The notes below the pieces were generated by a model. That model saw only the letters and a list, made by a program, of their open reading frames with translations. It did no database searches and was not told where the DNA came from. A stretch of 64,000 nucleotides of DNA from NCBI GenBank assembly GCA_010093485.1, contig MU001512.1:913471-977470 (forward strand). The letters are read 5' to 3'. This stretch comes from Karstenula rhodostoma CBS 690.94. Taxonomy: Eukaryota; Ascomycota; Dothideomycetes; Pleosporales; Didymosphaeriaceae. Each line of letters opens with the position of its first letter. Positions within the stretch are counted from its first letter, which is position 1. A program made the position numbers and the translations under genes. This document shows, piece by piece, positions 47,457-61,977 of the stretch.

Positions 47457-48481
47457 GACTATAAGCTATATAATTTAAATTTAAAATAATAATTACTAAT
47501 ATTAAATAATAGACCTCTATTATTTATTATACTAAATAACTAAATTATATAACTATTAAAAGTAGTTACTAGTTAAATTAAATAAATAAAGGCTTATAGT
47601 TTAAAGTAGACTCTAGGGGAGATAATAGACCTTAAAAAAAGAATAAATAAAATAAAAAATAGGGAAATAATTCTAATTACTCTAAAATAGTACTAAGTAG
47701 AATTATTAATACTAATTAGCCTATAATATACTAGAATTATAATAAGTAAAAATATATTAAATCTAATTATTCTTTTTTAAATTAGTTTATTACTACTAGT
47801 TTAAATAATATAAAGTTTACTAAGAATAAGTTATATAATTTAGAAAGAAATAAGGGATAAGTAGAATTATAGTTACCTTTTCTATTTATATTAATATAAT
47901 TATAAATTATATTTACTAAGCTCTAGAGATTAAAGATATTAGTTCTCTAGTTAACTAGTTATATAACTAGCCTAAGGGGATATTAACTATTTAGACTAGA
48001 GTTAATAAAAAACTATTTAATACTCTTATAAACTTAATATTAGTATTTTATCTAATATTACTATAAGTAGTAATAAGACTTAAGGCTAATATTATACCTT
48101 TAATAGAGTTATTATTAAAGATATTAAATAACTCTAGAATAATAATATATAATATAATAGTATTTAAAATAGTCTTTATAAATTTATAAGGCTATAAGTA
48201 AGTATAGATAATACCTTTTATAATCGCTAATATTACTAGATATAATAGTTTTTTAGAATTACCTTAATTTAATAAGTATAATCTAAAAGTTAATATTACT
48301 AGTAAATATATTCTCTTTTAAAAACACTATACTAAAGTAGAGTAACCCTTTAAAAAAATTAATATAAAAAAACTAGAATAGTTTAATTATATCTTTTAAA
48401 ACCTATATATAGTAGTATATACCTATATTATATTAAATATTAACTAATTATTATTATCTAAACCTACTAGGTCTAATTTAG

Positions 48482-49734
48482 TTTTTTTTTTTTTTTTTTA
48501 ATATAAAGCTGCTATTACAACTACTTAGTAATAAGGAAAGATCTAGAGGTACTATATAGTTTTATTAAATAGCTCTAAAGGATAGTACTATTTATAATAA
48601 GAGAAAAAGAAGAGTACTTATAGTACTAGACTTAATTAACTAAGTATTAACCTACCTATATATATTATATAATATAGTAATACTATAATACTATAATACT
48701 ATAACGCTATATAATACTAGTAGGGTAGTATACTCCTTATTTACTAATATCTAATACGTAATTATAGAGAAGTTATAAAATATTAAGGATATTATAAAAT
48801 ATTAATAATATTATAATTTAAAAAAGAATATAAAAGAGAGGTTATCTACTAGTAGTAAGTAACTTATAATACTATATATAAAGACTAGCTCTTATAGAAA
48901 GAGACCTATACTATATCCTATTCTATTAAAATAGCTAATAATAGTAAGTAACTAATCCTTAGTAATAAATATAACTTAGTATATACTAGTAGTAAGTCTA
49001 TTAGCGACCTAGATATATCTAACTATATATATTATAAGATCTAATATATTATCTAGTAAGTTAATTTCTATTAGTATAATAATTAACCTAGTATATAAAT
49101 ACTATAAGTTATAGTTATAGACTATATAATTATAGAGTCTATTAGTAAGTTTCTTATATATATATACGCGTAGTATCGCTAATATAATATTACTAACCTA
49201 GATAGGGATAATACTATAGTAGTTAGCTAAGAATAAGGACTTTATATATAAATAGTAAGAGATAATTATAATAGTTCTTAAAGGCTAAGAGGAGCTAGAC
49301 TTTATAGTAAAAGTAATTATAATTAAGTTAGAGTAATCTATATAGTTAATAAATATAGAATAGGTAATAGCTACCCTATAGTAGTAGGTAAAATAAGAAG
49401 TAGTAGGTAATATTAATAGTAATAATAGGTAGGTAATAATAGGTAGGTAGTATTAATAGTAATAGTAATAGTAATAGGGTAAGCTATAAGCTATAGATAA
49501 AAGTTAAGGATATTAGTAAGTATAAGTAAGTAGGAGAGTTAGTATTTAAATAACTATTAGTTAGTATTATACTAATAATTAAAAAAGTATAAAAATATAT
49601 AAAAAAAAAAGGTCTAAATCGCGTAAATAAAGGTCTAAAAGTAAGTAAATAAGTATTAAAGAAGGATAAAAAGGTCTCTCTCTTATTATAAGTATACTAT
49701 ATAGTTCTATAGACCTGGATTAGGATTCAGGCTA
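48482..49734 (-). mobile_element. Poly(A)-tailed element, full length, minus strand (best preserved copy)
   Basis: T-run at 48,482-48,499, then 1.25 kb to gattcaggctac. Flanked by ctaatttag at 48,473-48,481 and 49,735-49,743. This copy keeps the most C and G and is the best reference for the family. All frames contain many stops; no protein can be recognised. Confidence 0.85.
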
Positions 49735-49994
49735 CTAATTTAGTTATAATACTATAATATTATTTTAAATTTATTAATATTACTATAGATAAGAACTATA
49801 AGATATATATTTTTTTTTTAATATAAAGCTATTATTATAACTATCTAGTAATAAGTAAATATCTAAAAATCCTATATAAATCTATTAAATAGCTCTAAGG
49901 AATAGTATTATTTATAATAAAAGAGAAAAAAAAAGGGTACCTATAGTACTAGACTTAATTAACTAAGTATTAATCTATATAAGTATTATATAAT

Positions 49995-50145
49995 ATTATA
50001 ATATATAATACTATACTATAATACTATAATACTATAATATTATAATACTATAATACTATAATACTATAATATTATAATATTATAATACTATAATATTATA
50101 ATACTATAATACTATAATACTATAATACTATAATACTATATAATA
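49995..50145. repeat. Expanded 8-bp (actataat) minisatellite inside the split element
   Basis: Some 16 units of actataat or one-base variants; the equivalent place in the copies at 48,670 and 54,065 has only three or four units. Confidence 0.75.
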
Positions 50146-50295
50146 CTAGTAGAATAGTATACTTTTTATTTACTAATACCTAATATATAATTATAGAGAA
50201 GTTATAAAATATTAAAAATATTATATATTAAGAATATTATAATTTAGAAAAAAAAAATAAAAAAGAGATTATTTCTTAATAATAAGTAATTTATA

Positions 50296-51435
50296 TTAGT
50301 CTAAATTCTAATCTAGACCTATAGAACTATATAATATATTTATAATAGAAGAAAGTTTTTTATTCTTTTTTAATACTTATTTTATATATTTTTATACTTT
50401 TTTAATTATTAGTATAATACTAACTAATAGTTATTTAATACTAACTTTCTTTATTTATACTTACTAATATTCTTAACTTTTATTTATAACTTATAACTTA
50501 TAGCTCGCCCTATTACCTATTTATTATTACTATTAATATTACCTATTACTTTCTTATATATTCTATAAAGCTACTACTATCTATTCTATATTTATTAATT
50601 ATATAGATTATTCTAACTTAATTATAATTATTTTTATTATAAAGTCTAGTTTCTCTTAATTTTTAAGAACTATTATAATTAGGTTTTACTACTTATTAGT
50701 AAAGTTCCTATTTCTAGTTAACTACTATAGAGGCGATTCTATCCTAGATTAGTAATACTATATATATATATATATATAAGAAACTTACTAATAAACTCTA
50801 TAATTATATAGTTTATAGTTATAACTTATAGTATTTATATACTAGATTATTTATTATATTAATAGAGGTTAATTTACTAGATAATATATTAGATTTTATA
50901 ATATATATAGTTAGATATATTTAGATTACTAATAAACTTACTACTAGTATATACTATATTATATTTATTACTAAAAATTAATTACTTATTATTATTAGCT
51001 ATTTTAATAGAGTAGAATATAGTATAAGTCTCTTTCTATAAGAGCTAGTCTTTATATATAATACTATAAATTACTTACTACTAGTAAATAATTTTTCTTT
51101 TATATTCTTTTTTAAATTATAATATTATTAATATTTTATAATATCTTTAATATTTTATAACTTCTCTATAATTATATATTAGATATTAGTAAATAAAAAG
51201 TATACTATCCTATTAATATTATATAGTATTATAGTATTACTATATTATATAATATATATAGATAAGTTAATACTTAATTAATTAAGTCTAGTATTATAGG
51301 TATCCTTTTTTCTCTTTTATTATAAATAGTACTATCCTTTAGAGCTATTTAATAGAATTATATAGTATTTCTAGATATTTTTTTATTACTAGGTAGTTAT
51401 AATAGTAACTTTATATTAAAAAAAAAAAAAAAAAA
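50296..51435 (+). mobile_element. Poly(A)-tailed element nested in the split copy
   Basis: Ends in 18 A (51,418-51,435). It is flanked by agtaatttata at 50,285-50,295 and 51,435-51,445; joining the flanks restores the host copy. Confidence 0.85.
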
Positions 51436-51538
51436 GTAATTTATAGTATTATATATAAAGGCTAGCTTTTATAAATAAAATCTATACTATATCCTACTCT
51501 ATTAAAATAGTTAATAATAAGGAACTAATTATTAGTAA

Positions 51539-51738
51539 TATTAAGAATATAAATAATACTTAGTAATATTAGAATTTATAGAACTCTAATTAGCTATAAT
51601 AAGGGGTACTTTAATTTAAGTACTAAATTAATTTATAATAAGTATAGTATATAACTAGCCTTTCTAGTAATCTTTTTTATATAGTAATCTAATTAATTTA
51701 CTTTCTAAATAAAGGGATATTTAAGCTTCTTTTCTCTA
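51539..51738 (+). repeat. Left LTR of the copia element
   Basis: Aligns with 60,224-60,424 (shared blocks tagtaatattagaattta and ctaaataaagggatattta). The differences are mainly C/T and G/A, as RIP produces. Confidence 0.8.
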
Positions 51739-53248
51739 GTATAGTTATAAGTCTAGTATATAGAATATAGAATAATTCTCCCTATATATTTTATTACTTA
51801 AATATACCCTTTTTTAATAAGAACTATCCTTTTTAATATCTTATTAACTTTCTATAGTCGGATTTCTTATATATTAGTAGGTACGCGCTAAGTTTATTTT
51901 AAATAACTTAGTACTATACCCTTTTTAGTTAGCCTATATATAGATACTAAGTAAGTCTTAGCTACTTTTTTAGTCCCCCTTTATTTATATATTAGTAAAG
52001 TATAATATACCTTTTTATCCCCTCTACTTTATTAAATTATTTTATTTTATAGTAAATCTCTATAATATATATATACCCTTTTAGATTTATTAATTATACT
52101 AAAAGCCTTCTTTATTTAATAAAGCTATAAGTAATCTAATTATTCTAGTTATTTAAATCTAGCTTATTAATAAAATAAACTAGCCTTATTAGTTTATAAA
52201 CTTATATTTCTAAGTAAACTCTAAAGATATCTAGTCTAAAATTAATCTAGATAGTCTAATAGTCCCTTTTATTAAAAATAATTACCCTATTTAACTAGTT
52301 ATTCTAGAGGAACTATACTAATTAATTACTTTAAATAACCTTAAAAATTATAAGTAGGAACTTAAATTATATAAAAAGAATAAGGAAAGCTATATTTTAA
52401 AAATTATAGAATATTATACTATAGTCTCTAACTAGTAAATATACTATTTTAAACTATAAAATCTCTAGAACTAGGTTTATATTACTATCTCCTAAGATCT
52501 TTTTACTCTAGTAATAATTAATATAGTTTAAAATAATAAATCTATTTTATAATATCTACTTTATATACTAAAATATAATCTAGTATCTACTAAAAAAGTA
52601 ATTAAGAATTTTATTTAAGTATAGTATTATATTTATCTTAATAAAATAAAGAGTAGATAGTAGAATTTAAAAACTTAATTTAAAAAATAATAGCTTCTCT
52701 ACTATAAAGTAATTATATACTTAGTTAAAAAAACTAAAAGAGTACTTATAACCTATAATTTCTTTAAAGCCTTAAGTAAGAAGATTACTCCTAAGTAGTT
52801 TTACTTAATTAAATAGTAAATTCTACTTAATAAGACGCTTAAAAGGCCTATAATAATATTTTCTAAAATTAAAAAAATATTTTTAATACTAATCTAGAAA
52901 TAATTACTTTACTCTAATTATAAAAGAACTAGTATTTATATAATATTTAATAGTTTAACTATTAAACCTAGTAGGGAATTATCTAATAATATATAGAATA
53001 ATAATTATTTTAGCTATTTCTATAAGAGTATCTAATATAAATAGTAACTAATTAAATACTAATATTTATAAATAGCTATTACTAGTATTCTAATTAATAG
53101 ATCTTAAGTATTTAACCTTTCTAATAAAGAGTATAATATAATTTTAAACTATTTAAAGCTTTTATAATAGTTAAAGCTATAGACTAAGATTAATAGTACT
53201 AATTAGAAAATAAATAATAAAAAATAACTTACTATTAACTATTTCTAG

Positions 53249-53345
53249 ATATTTAATAAAACTATATAGTACCTCTATATATTTCCTTATTACTAGGTAG
53301 TTATAATAGTAACTTTATATTAAAAAAAAAAAAAAAAAAAAAAAA
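53249..53345 (+). mobile_element. 5'-truncated copy of the poly(A)-tailed element inside copia
   Basis: Only the last 75 bases of the family plus a 24-A tail (53,322-53,345). Flanked by aactatttctag (53,237-53,248) and aactattctag (53,344-53,354), a target duplication with one base lost. Confidence 0.75.
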
Positions 53346-53856
53346 CTATTCTAGTAGTATTATAGTAATTCTTATTAATCTAATTAATATTTTAAATAAA
53401 GTTTCTAAGAATAGAATTTATAATAGAATATAAAATCCTTATATACTTTCTAAAAGTATAATTTTAGATAGTATAATTATTATTTACCTTTTTAATAATT
53501 AGAACTTTCTAGTTACTAGTTCTTTTAAAAAAATAACTATAGAAGACTAAATTAAAATAGAAATATAAGCTCTATCTATTTTAGAAATAAAGAATTACCT
53601 AATTAAGAATATTCTTTATAGTAAGAATAAGAAATAATTAAAGAATCTATTCTTTAAAAATATTAAAATAGTTAAGAACTTTTATATAAATATTATTTTA
53701 AAAGCTTAATTTAAAGAAGTTAGTATTTAATATTTTAGTTTAGATAATACTCTAAAAATTAGAATAATTAAATAAAGTATTATAATAGTAGACCTATAGT
53801 ATAAGTATAACCTTATTTTTCTAGAATATAAGTCTATATACTTTTATTCTACTATT

Positions 53857-55137
53857 TATTTATTTTTCTTTTTTTTTTTTAATATAAAACTACTATTATA
53901 ACTATCTAGTAATAAGGAAATATCTAGAGATACTATATAGATTTATTAAATAGCTCTAAGGGATAGTACTATTTATAATAAAAGAGAAAAATAAAAGATA
54001 CCTATAATACTAGACTTAATTAATTAAGTATTAATCTATCTATACGTGTTATATAATATAGTAATACTATAATACTATAATACTATATAATATTAGTAGA
54101 ATAGTATACTCCTTATTTACTAATACCTAATATATAATTATAGAGAAGTCGTAAAATATTAAGGATATTATAAAATATTAAGAATATTATAAAATATTAA
54201 GAATATTATAAAATATTAAAAATATTATAAAATATTAAGGATATTATATATTAATAATATTATAATTTAAAAAGGAATATAAAAAAGAGGTTACTTATTA
54301 GTAATAAGTAACTTATAGTACTATATATAAAGGCTAGCTCTTATAGAAAAAGACCTATACTAGAATATCTCTATTAAAATAACTAATAATAAATAACTAA
54401 TTATTAGTAATAAATATAATTTTATATATACTACTAACTTTATCTATTACTTAAAACTAAGCCTATTAAAAGATTTCTATAAAATTAGGTATATTTTCTA
54501 GTAAGTTAATTTCTATTAGTATAATTAATTTAGTATATAAATACTATAAGTTATAATTATAGACTATATAATTATAGAGTCTATTAGTAAGTTTATTATA
54601 TATATATATATAGTATTACTAATATAGAATAGAATTATCTCTATAGTAGTTAACTAATAATAGAAACTTTACTAGTAAATAGTAAGAGTAGATTATAGAG
54701 ATTTTTAAAGGTTAGAAAGAACTAGACTTTATAGTAAAAATAATTATAATTAAGAAGTTAGAGAAGCCTATATAGTTAATAAATATAGAAATAGTAGTAA
54801 ATACTCTATAATAGGTAATATAAAAAGTAGTAGATAATATTAATAATAATAATAGGTAGATAATATTAATACTAATAATAGGTAAATAGTATTAATAGTA
54901 ATAGTAATAGGATAATATACTAAACTATAAACTATAAGCTATAGATAAAAATTAAGAATATTAATAAATATAAGTAAATAAAAGAGTTAGTATTTAAATA
55001 ACTATTAGTTAGTATTACACTAATAATTAAAAAATTATAAAAATATATAAAATAAGTATTAAAAAAGAATAAAAAGTTCTCTTCTATTATAAGTATACTA
55101 TATAGTTCTATAGGCCTAGATTAGAATCTAGACTAGA
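53857..55137 (-). mobile_element. Poly(A)-tailed element, full length, inside copia
   Basis: A T-rich start leads into the family 3' end, with 1.28 kb in all. Flanked by attctactatt at 53,846-53,856 and 55,138-55,148, an exact 11-bp duplication. Confidence 0.85.
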
Positions 55138-58100
55138 ATTCTACTATTATAAATATAATTTAACTATCTAAGCTATTAAAAGAGAATATCTCCTACTTAA
55201 ATAATAAAGAACTATAGTATAAATAAGTAGAATATTTTAGAAAAAAAACTTTATAAGCTCTAGTTTCTAGTATATATAGTATATTAATTAAAAGAATATA
55301 ATAATAAGAATATAAGTATTATATAATTATATATATAAGTAATATAATTTTATAATAACTATATAAATATTTACTATATCTATTCTACTATATTATATAG
55401 TATCTATTTAATATAGAGTAAGAATAAATACTTAAATTTTAGATTTTTATAATAAAGAAAGAATTTAGTAGAAAGTTCTATAATTTTAATTAATAAGAAA
55501 AGATACTTTTAGAGATTCTATAATTAATAAAATATTTATTAATTTTTATAAAGAATAAATACTAGCTCTAAATTATATAAATTTAGTAGAATAATAATAT
55601 AATAATAATTCTATAGTAAGGGATATTATAATATAAAAAATAAATAATTAAAAAAAAAATTATAATTAATCCTTTACTATTTTATACGTATAAAACTAAG
55701 AGTTTAGTAGAATAAACTAGAAAAGAGCTAATTAAATAAATAGTAAAGATAAGATCTAGTATAAATCTACTAATAAAATTATTACTAGAGATTATAAATA
55801 TAATAGTCTAACTATATAATATAAGTTTAAGTATAGTATATAATTTCTAATTACTAAATAAAATATTAAATAACTAGTTCTAATAATATTTTTAATATTA
55901 TAAGTCTATAATTATATAATATATAATAATTAATCTTTATCTAGACTAGAATAGAATTTATACCTATAGATACTAAGTATATCCTCTAATAAAGAATCAC
56001 GAAACTAGATATAATAAAAAGGGATTTAAAATAAATCTAAGAGCTTATATTAAATATTTAGTAGACTATTAAGTTTTTAATATCTATAGAATATAGATTC
56101 CTATATTTAATTAAGTAATTATAACTAAGAATATTATATTTAATAAAATAATCTTCTACTAGAGAGTATATAAGGTTAAACTTTTAAAAGTAAAAGTTTT
56201 AAAAATTATAAAAAGTATTTATAAAAATAAAGTTAATAATCTAGAAAATATATTTAATATAATTAATTTTACTTCTAGCTTAAATAAGTATATAAGTACT
56301 ATAAGAATTAAGAATACTAAATAATTATTTAGAAGTAAAGAATTAAAGTAGATAGATTTTAAAAATAGCTAGCTAAGGAATTAGAAAGTAATAATACTAA
56401 CTATTATATAAGCTATAGATATAAATAACTAGTAACTAGAAATTTATATAGACTAAAATTTAAGTATAGAATTTATAACTCTAGATATAATACTATAGTT
56501 AAATATTATAGAAATTAATTAGTATAATTATAAGGATACTAAAAGCTATTAGAATTAGAATTTAATTAGAAGAACTAGTAAACTAGAGTTTTAAAATAAT
56601 ACTTTTTTAGAATAGAAATTTTAAAATTCTACTACTACTTCTTAACCTAATATAACTAACTCTATACTACTAAATAAAATAGAAAATCTACTAGTAAACT
56701 AAAAATAATAATATATCTTTCCTATAATAAGTAGAATAAATAAGTAACTTTAAAAAAAGATATTTAAAATTAACTAACTAATAAGTATATATTTACTAAT
56801 CTAAAGGTTAAGATAATAAAATATAGATTATAATAATTAACTAGAGAATAGATTAAATTTTAGTATATATATACTAATAGTAGATTTATTTTTAAAAGAT
56901 AGTTTCTAGATTAACTTTATATATATATTTATACTAGGAGTAAATAAAATTTAGGATAAGTATAAAAGCTATAAAATACTAAATATAGTAGTTATAGTAA
57001 TTATATTTAAGAAATTAAAACTAGTAATATTACTAGTTTATCTATATAGAGATAAATTACTAATAAAACTAATACTCTAAAAATATCTACTTTTCTATCT
57101 TTTAGAAAAGCTATTTAAGTAGACTATAATTAAAGAGATTACTACCCTATAGTAGAAAGAAATTTAAATAAAGCTACTTTAATTATAAATAATAGAATAT
57201 CTACTTCTATTAAAATAGGTATTTATATATAAATTTAATTAAAATAGTTAGTTTAAAAACTATAAAACTTATATTATAGTTAGAGGAAATCTTTAACTAA
57301 AGAATATTTTATATTTAATCTATACTACTATACTTATAGTAAAATTATTCTAAATAGTAATAATAATTACTATAGAGTTTAATTTTAAAATTAAATAATA
57401 TAATATTATAAAAGTATTCCTAAATACTATAATTATAATAGATAATTCTATAATTTATAAACTTCTAAATAGGTTTAAAATACTAGAAATATATATAAAA
57501 TTAAATTAAACTCTTTATAGTTTAAGAGACTTACTATTTCTCTAGTATAAAGAATTTTCCTACTTACTTAGAATTAAAGGGCTTAAAGTTTTAAAAAAGG
57601 AACTTTATTTATTTCTTTTTAAAAATTAGAAAATTCTAGTACTATTCTATATAGATAATATACTACTTCTATATTATAATAATTATAAAAATAAGTTTAA
57701 ATACTATAGAATAAGGTTATAAATAAATATAAAATAAAAAATAAAAAACTAGTTAAATAGTTTTTTAGAATATAAATAATTAGAGATTAAGATAATTAGA
57801 TAATTATACTTATATATAATATATATATTAATAAGATTATAAAAAGATTTAAATTTTATAAAGCTAGTAATTTTCTATCTACTCCTCTCTTAATTAATAA
57901 GTTTAAAAAAAGTAAAGGTAAAGTATTACTATAGTAAATTAAAAGCTATTAAGAAAAGATTAGATTAGTATTATATATAGTAATTATACTATAACTAGAT
58001 ATTATATTTACTATATTAAAGCTATCCTTTTTTTTTACTAATCTAAATATAAAGTATAAAGTAGTAGTTAATTAAATAATTCTATATTTCTATAGAATAT

Positions 58101-60223
58101 ACTAGAAAGTAATTTAGTTTAGTATATATAATAGTCTAGACCTATTTATTTATAGAGATATATTTTTTATAAATAATATACTAATAAAATAATTATTTTA
58201 TAGATATATTATTTTACTATTTAGTAGCACTATTCTATAGAAGGTAATTTACTAAAATATAATTATAACTTTAACTATAAAAGTAGAGTTTCTTACTTTA
58301 GAATATATTAGTAAAAAAGTAATAGTTTTAAAATATTTCTTTACTAAGCTTATACTTAACTTAGAATTACTCTAGTAAATCTACTATAATAACTAGTAAA
58401 TAATTAGACTAGTAATTAGAAAATATTAGTAGATTACTATATACTTTTACTATATTAATATCTAGAATATATAACTAAAATAAGAATATATAAAAGGATT
58501 ATTTAAAGTTTTATATTTTAAAATAAGTAAAATACCTATAAATAGTTTAATAAAAATATTATTAAAGTAGTAGTTTACTAGATTTATATAGTTATTTAAT
58601 CTTTAAGATATAAGTTTTATAATTATAAATATAAAAGAAGTAAAGTAAATAAAGATTTATTTAATTTAATTATAAAAAATACTTTTTAACTAAAGAATAA
58701 AAGAAAAATAAAGGAAAATAAAAATAATTTTTTTTATTTAAATATACTAAATATCTAATTAAAGAGTTTATAAAGCTAAATATACTACTATACTTTTAAT
58801 ATATTAGAATACCTAATATACCTATATTTAAAGGTACCCTAACTATAAATAGAAAATTATTTAGTTTTAAAAAACCTATTATAACTATATAAATACTTTT
58901 TAAAGTAATTAAAATTAGACTACTATTAATCTATACTATAATAATTAATATTTAAACTTATTTTATAGAGCTATTATAAAGTATAATACTTATAAAAAGT
59001 AAATATACTATATTTAAAAATATATATAGCCTTCTATAAGTTTATTTCTTAACTATTTATAAAGTAGACCTATTAGAAAGTAAGTAGAATAGGAATAGAA
59101 GTAGTAAAAGTAAAAATAAAAATAGAAAAAATAGAAATAAAAATAGGAATAAAAGTAGATAAAAATAGAATAGAAATAAATAAAGTAGAAATAAAAATAA
59201 AAGATATAAAATAAAAACTAGTTATTAAATAAAAGTTCTATAAAGATATAAAATAGATTTTTTAATTTTTAATCTAATTCTTTAATATAGTTTAAATATA
59301 CTACTATAAATAATTAACCTTATAAAATTATATATAATTAGTAAGAATCTAAGTAATAAAAAAATAAAAAAAGTTTATACTAGAGTTTAAATTATTATAG
59401 AATAGAATAAAGTATATCGTGTATATAACTAAAAATAGTAAACTATAATAATTAGTAAAACTTAACTAAATAAATAAAGAATTTAGCTTATACTAGTTTA
59501 TATAAGTATATATAATAATAAAAATAATAGTTTATTTACTAGTTTATAATATTATAGTAGAGATTATCTAATATACTATTTAAAATACTATTTAAGTAAC
59601 TAAAGTAGCCTAATAGCTAAATAGCCCTAATATATTCTTTTTCTATAGTTAAGAAAGTATATAATACTAATAAAAAAGTTTAGTTAAGAGTATAAAAAAT
59701 AGACTAGATAAAAGAGTAATTAGATTAATAAGTTATTTAAAAAATTATAGTAAATTTTTTAGTAATAGTTATTTATTTAGTTTTAAGTCTCTTTTTTTAT
59801 TTATATACTTTAGTAACGCGAGTTTTAGTAGTATTATTAGCTATTTAAAAGGTATAAATAGAGTATTAAAAAGTAAAAAATAAGAATATACTATAAAATA
59901 AAATAATAGAAATAAAAAAAAAAGTTTAAAAGATTTAAAAAATATTTTTTTATTTTATCTACTTTTACTAGTTTATACTATATAATAATTACTTATTTTA
60001 TTTACTATTACTTACTATATCTAGTTATAAAACTATTATTATTTATAAATATTATACTAAATACTAGAAATCTCTTATTCTAACTAATTAGTATTATAAT
60101 ACTAATAATAGTATAATATAAATAAAAAATTATAGTCTATATTATATATTTTAAAGGGAAGCTAATATAAATAATTAAATTCTACTAATAAATAAATAAT
60201 AAGTATTATTTACCTAGAGAATA

Positions 60224-60424
60224 TACTAAAAATATAAATAATATTTAGTAATATTAGAATTTATAGAGCTCTAATTAGCTATAATAAAGAATACCTTAAT
60301 CTAAGTACTAAACTAATTTAGGATAAGTATAATATATAATTAGTCTTTCTAGTAATTTTTTTTTATATAGTAATATAATTAATTTACTCTCTAAATAAAG
60401 GGATATTTAAGTTCCTTTTCTCTA
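60224..60424 (+). repeat. Right LTR of the copia element
   Basis: Partner of the LTR at 51,539-51,738; the split poly(A) element resumes immediately after it. Confidence 0.8.
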
Positions 60425-60522
60425 TTATAAATAATTAATATAACCTTATATATACTAGTAGTAGTATTAATTTTATATATAGTATAAATCTAGATAATAT
60501 AGACCTATATAAGGTTTAATAT

Positions 60523-61778
60523 TTAGTCTAGATCCTAATTTAGGCCTATAGGACTATATAGTATATTTATAATAAAAGAGAGATCTTTTTATCCTTCTTT
60601 AATACTTATTTACTTACTTTTAGACCTTTATTTATATAATTTAGACCTTTTTTTTTTATATATTTTTATATTTTTTTAATTATTAGTATAATACTAACTA
60701 TTATTTAAATACTAATTTTCTTACTTACTTATACTTACTAATATTCTTAACTTTTATTTATAGTTTATAGTTTACCCTATTATTATTACTATTACTATTA
60801 ATACTATCTATCTATTATTACCTATTTATTATTACTATTAATATTATCTACTACTTATTATTTTATCTACTATTATAGGGTAGCTATTATTTACTCTATA
60901 TTTATTAACTATATAGATTACTCTAACTTAATTATAATTATCTTTACTATAAAGTTTAGCTCCTTTTAGTTCTTAAAAACTATTATAATTATTTCTTACT
61001 ATTTATATATAAAGTCCTTATTCTTAGTTAATTACTATAGTATTATCCTTATCTAGGTTAGTAATATTATATTAGTAATATTATATTAGTAATACTATAT
61101 ATATATATATATAAGAAACTTACTAATAGACTTTATAATTATATAGTCTATAGCTATAACTTATAGTATTTATATACTAGATTAATTATTATACTAATAG
61201 AGATTAACTTACTAGATAATATATTAGATTTTATAATATATATAATTAGATATATCTAGATTACTAATAGACTTACTACTAGTATATACTAGATTATATT
61301 TATTACTAAAAATTAGTTACTTATTATTATTAACTATTTTAATAGAGATATAGTATAGATTTTTTTTTATAAAAACTAGTCTTTATATATAGTACTATAA
61401 GTTACTTATTACTAGTAAGTAACCTCTCTTTTATATTCTTTTTTAAATTATAATATTATTAATATTTTATAATATTTTTAATATTTCACGACTTCTCTAT
61501 AATTATATATTAGGTATTAGTAAATAAGAAGTATATTATCCTACTAGTATTATATAGTATTATAGTATTATAGTATTACTATATTATATAATATATATAA
61601 ATAGATTAATACTTAGTTAATTAAGTCTAGTACTATAGGTATTCTTCTTTCTCTCTTATTATAAATAGTATTATCCTTTAGAACTATTTAATAGAACTAT
61701 ATAATACCTCTAGATCTTTTCTTATTACTAGGTAGTTATAATAGTAGCTTTATATTAAAAAAAAAAAAAAAAAAAAAA
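60523..61778 (+). mobile_element. Poly(A)-tailed element nested in the split copy (second insertion)
   Basis: 1,256 bases ending in 22 A (61,757-61,778). Flanked by taaggtttaatat at 60,510-60,522 and 61,779-61,791, an exact 13-bp duplication. Confidence 0.88.
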
Positions 61779-61977
61779 TAAGGTTTAATATATTCTCTAA
61801 TAAGTTAACCTCTATTAATATAATTAATCTAGTATATAAATATTATAAATTATAACTATAAATTATATAATTATAAAGTTTATTAGTAAATTTCTTATAT
61901 ATATATATAGTATTACTAACGCGATATTACTAATATAATATTACTAACCTAAAATAGAATTATTTCTATAGTAGTTA

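Larger units (their letters stand above)
51539..60424 (+). mobile_element. Degenerate Ty1/copia LTR retrotransposon
   Basis: Left LTR 51,539-51,738 and right LTR 60,224-60,424 align over 200 bases and both start TA and end TA, as TG...CA would after RIP. In the plus frame, behind many stops, there are traces in copia order: a gag-like region (about 52,280-53,240), a protease-like ILDS followed by hydrophobics (about 53,465), a reverse-transcriptase region with an L-Y-x-L-R-like block and an F-Y-x-D-x-I site (57,510-57,670), and an RNase H-like region (58,230-58,640). Two copies of the poly(A) family are inserted inside (53,249-53,345 and 53,857-55,137); net length is about 7.5 kb. It cannot be functional. 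Confidence 0.75.

Noticed and set aside
51534..60429. 5-bp target duplication of the copia element
   Set aside because: The five bases on each side (agtaa and ttata) do not match, so no duplication is claimed; the insertion is supported by the LTR pair and host continuity instead.
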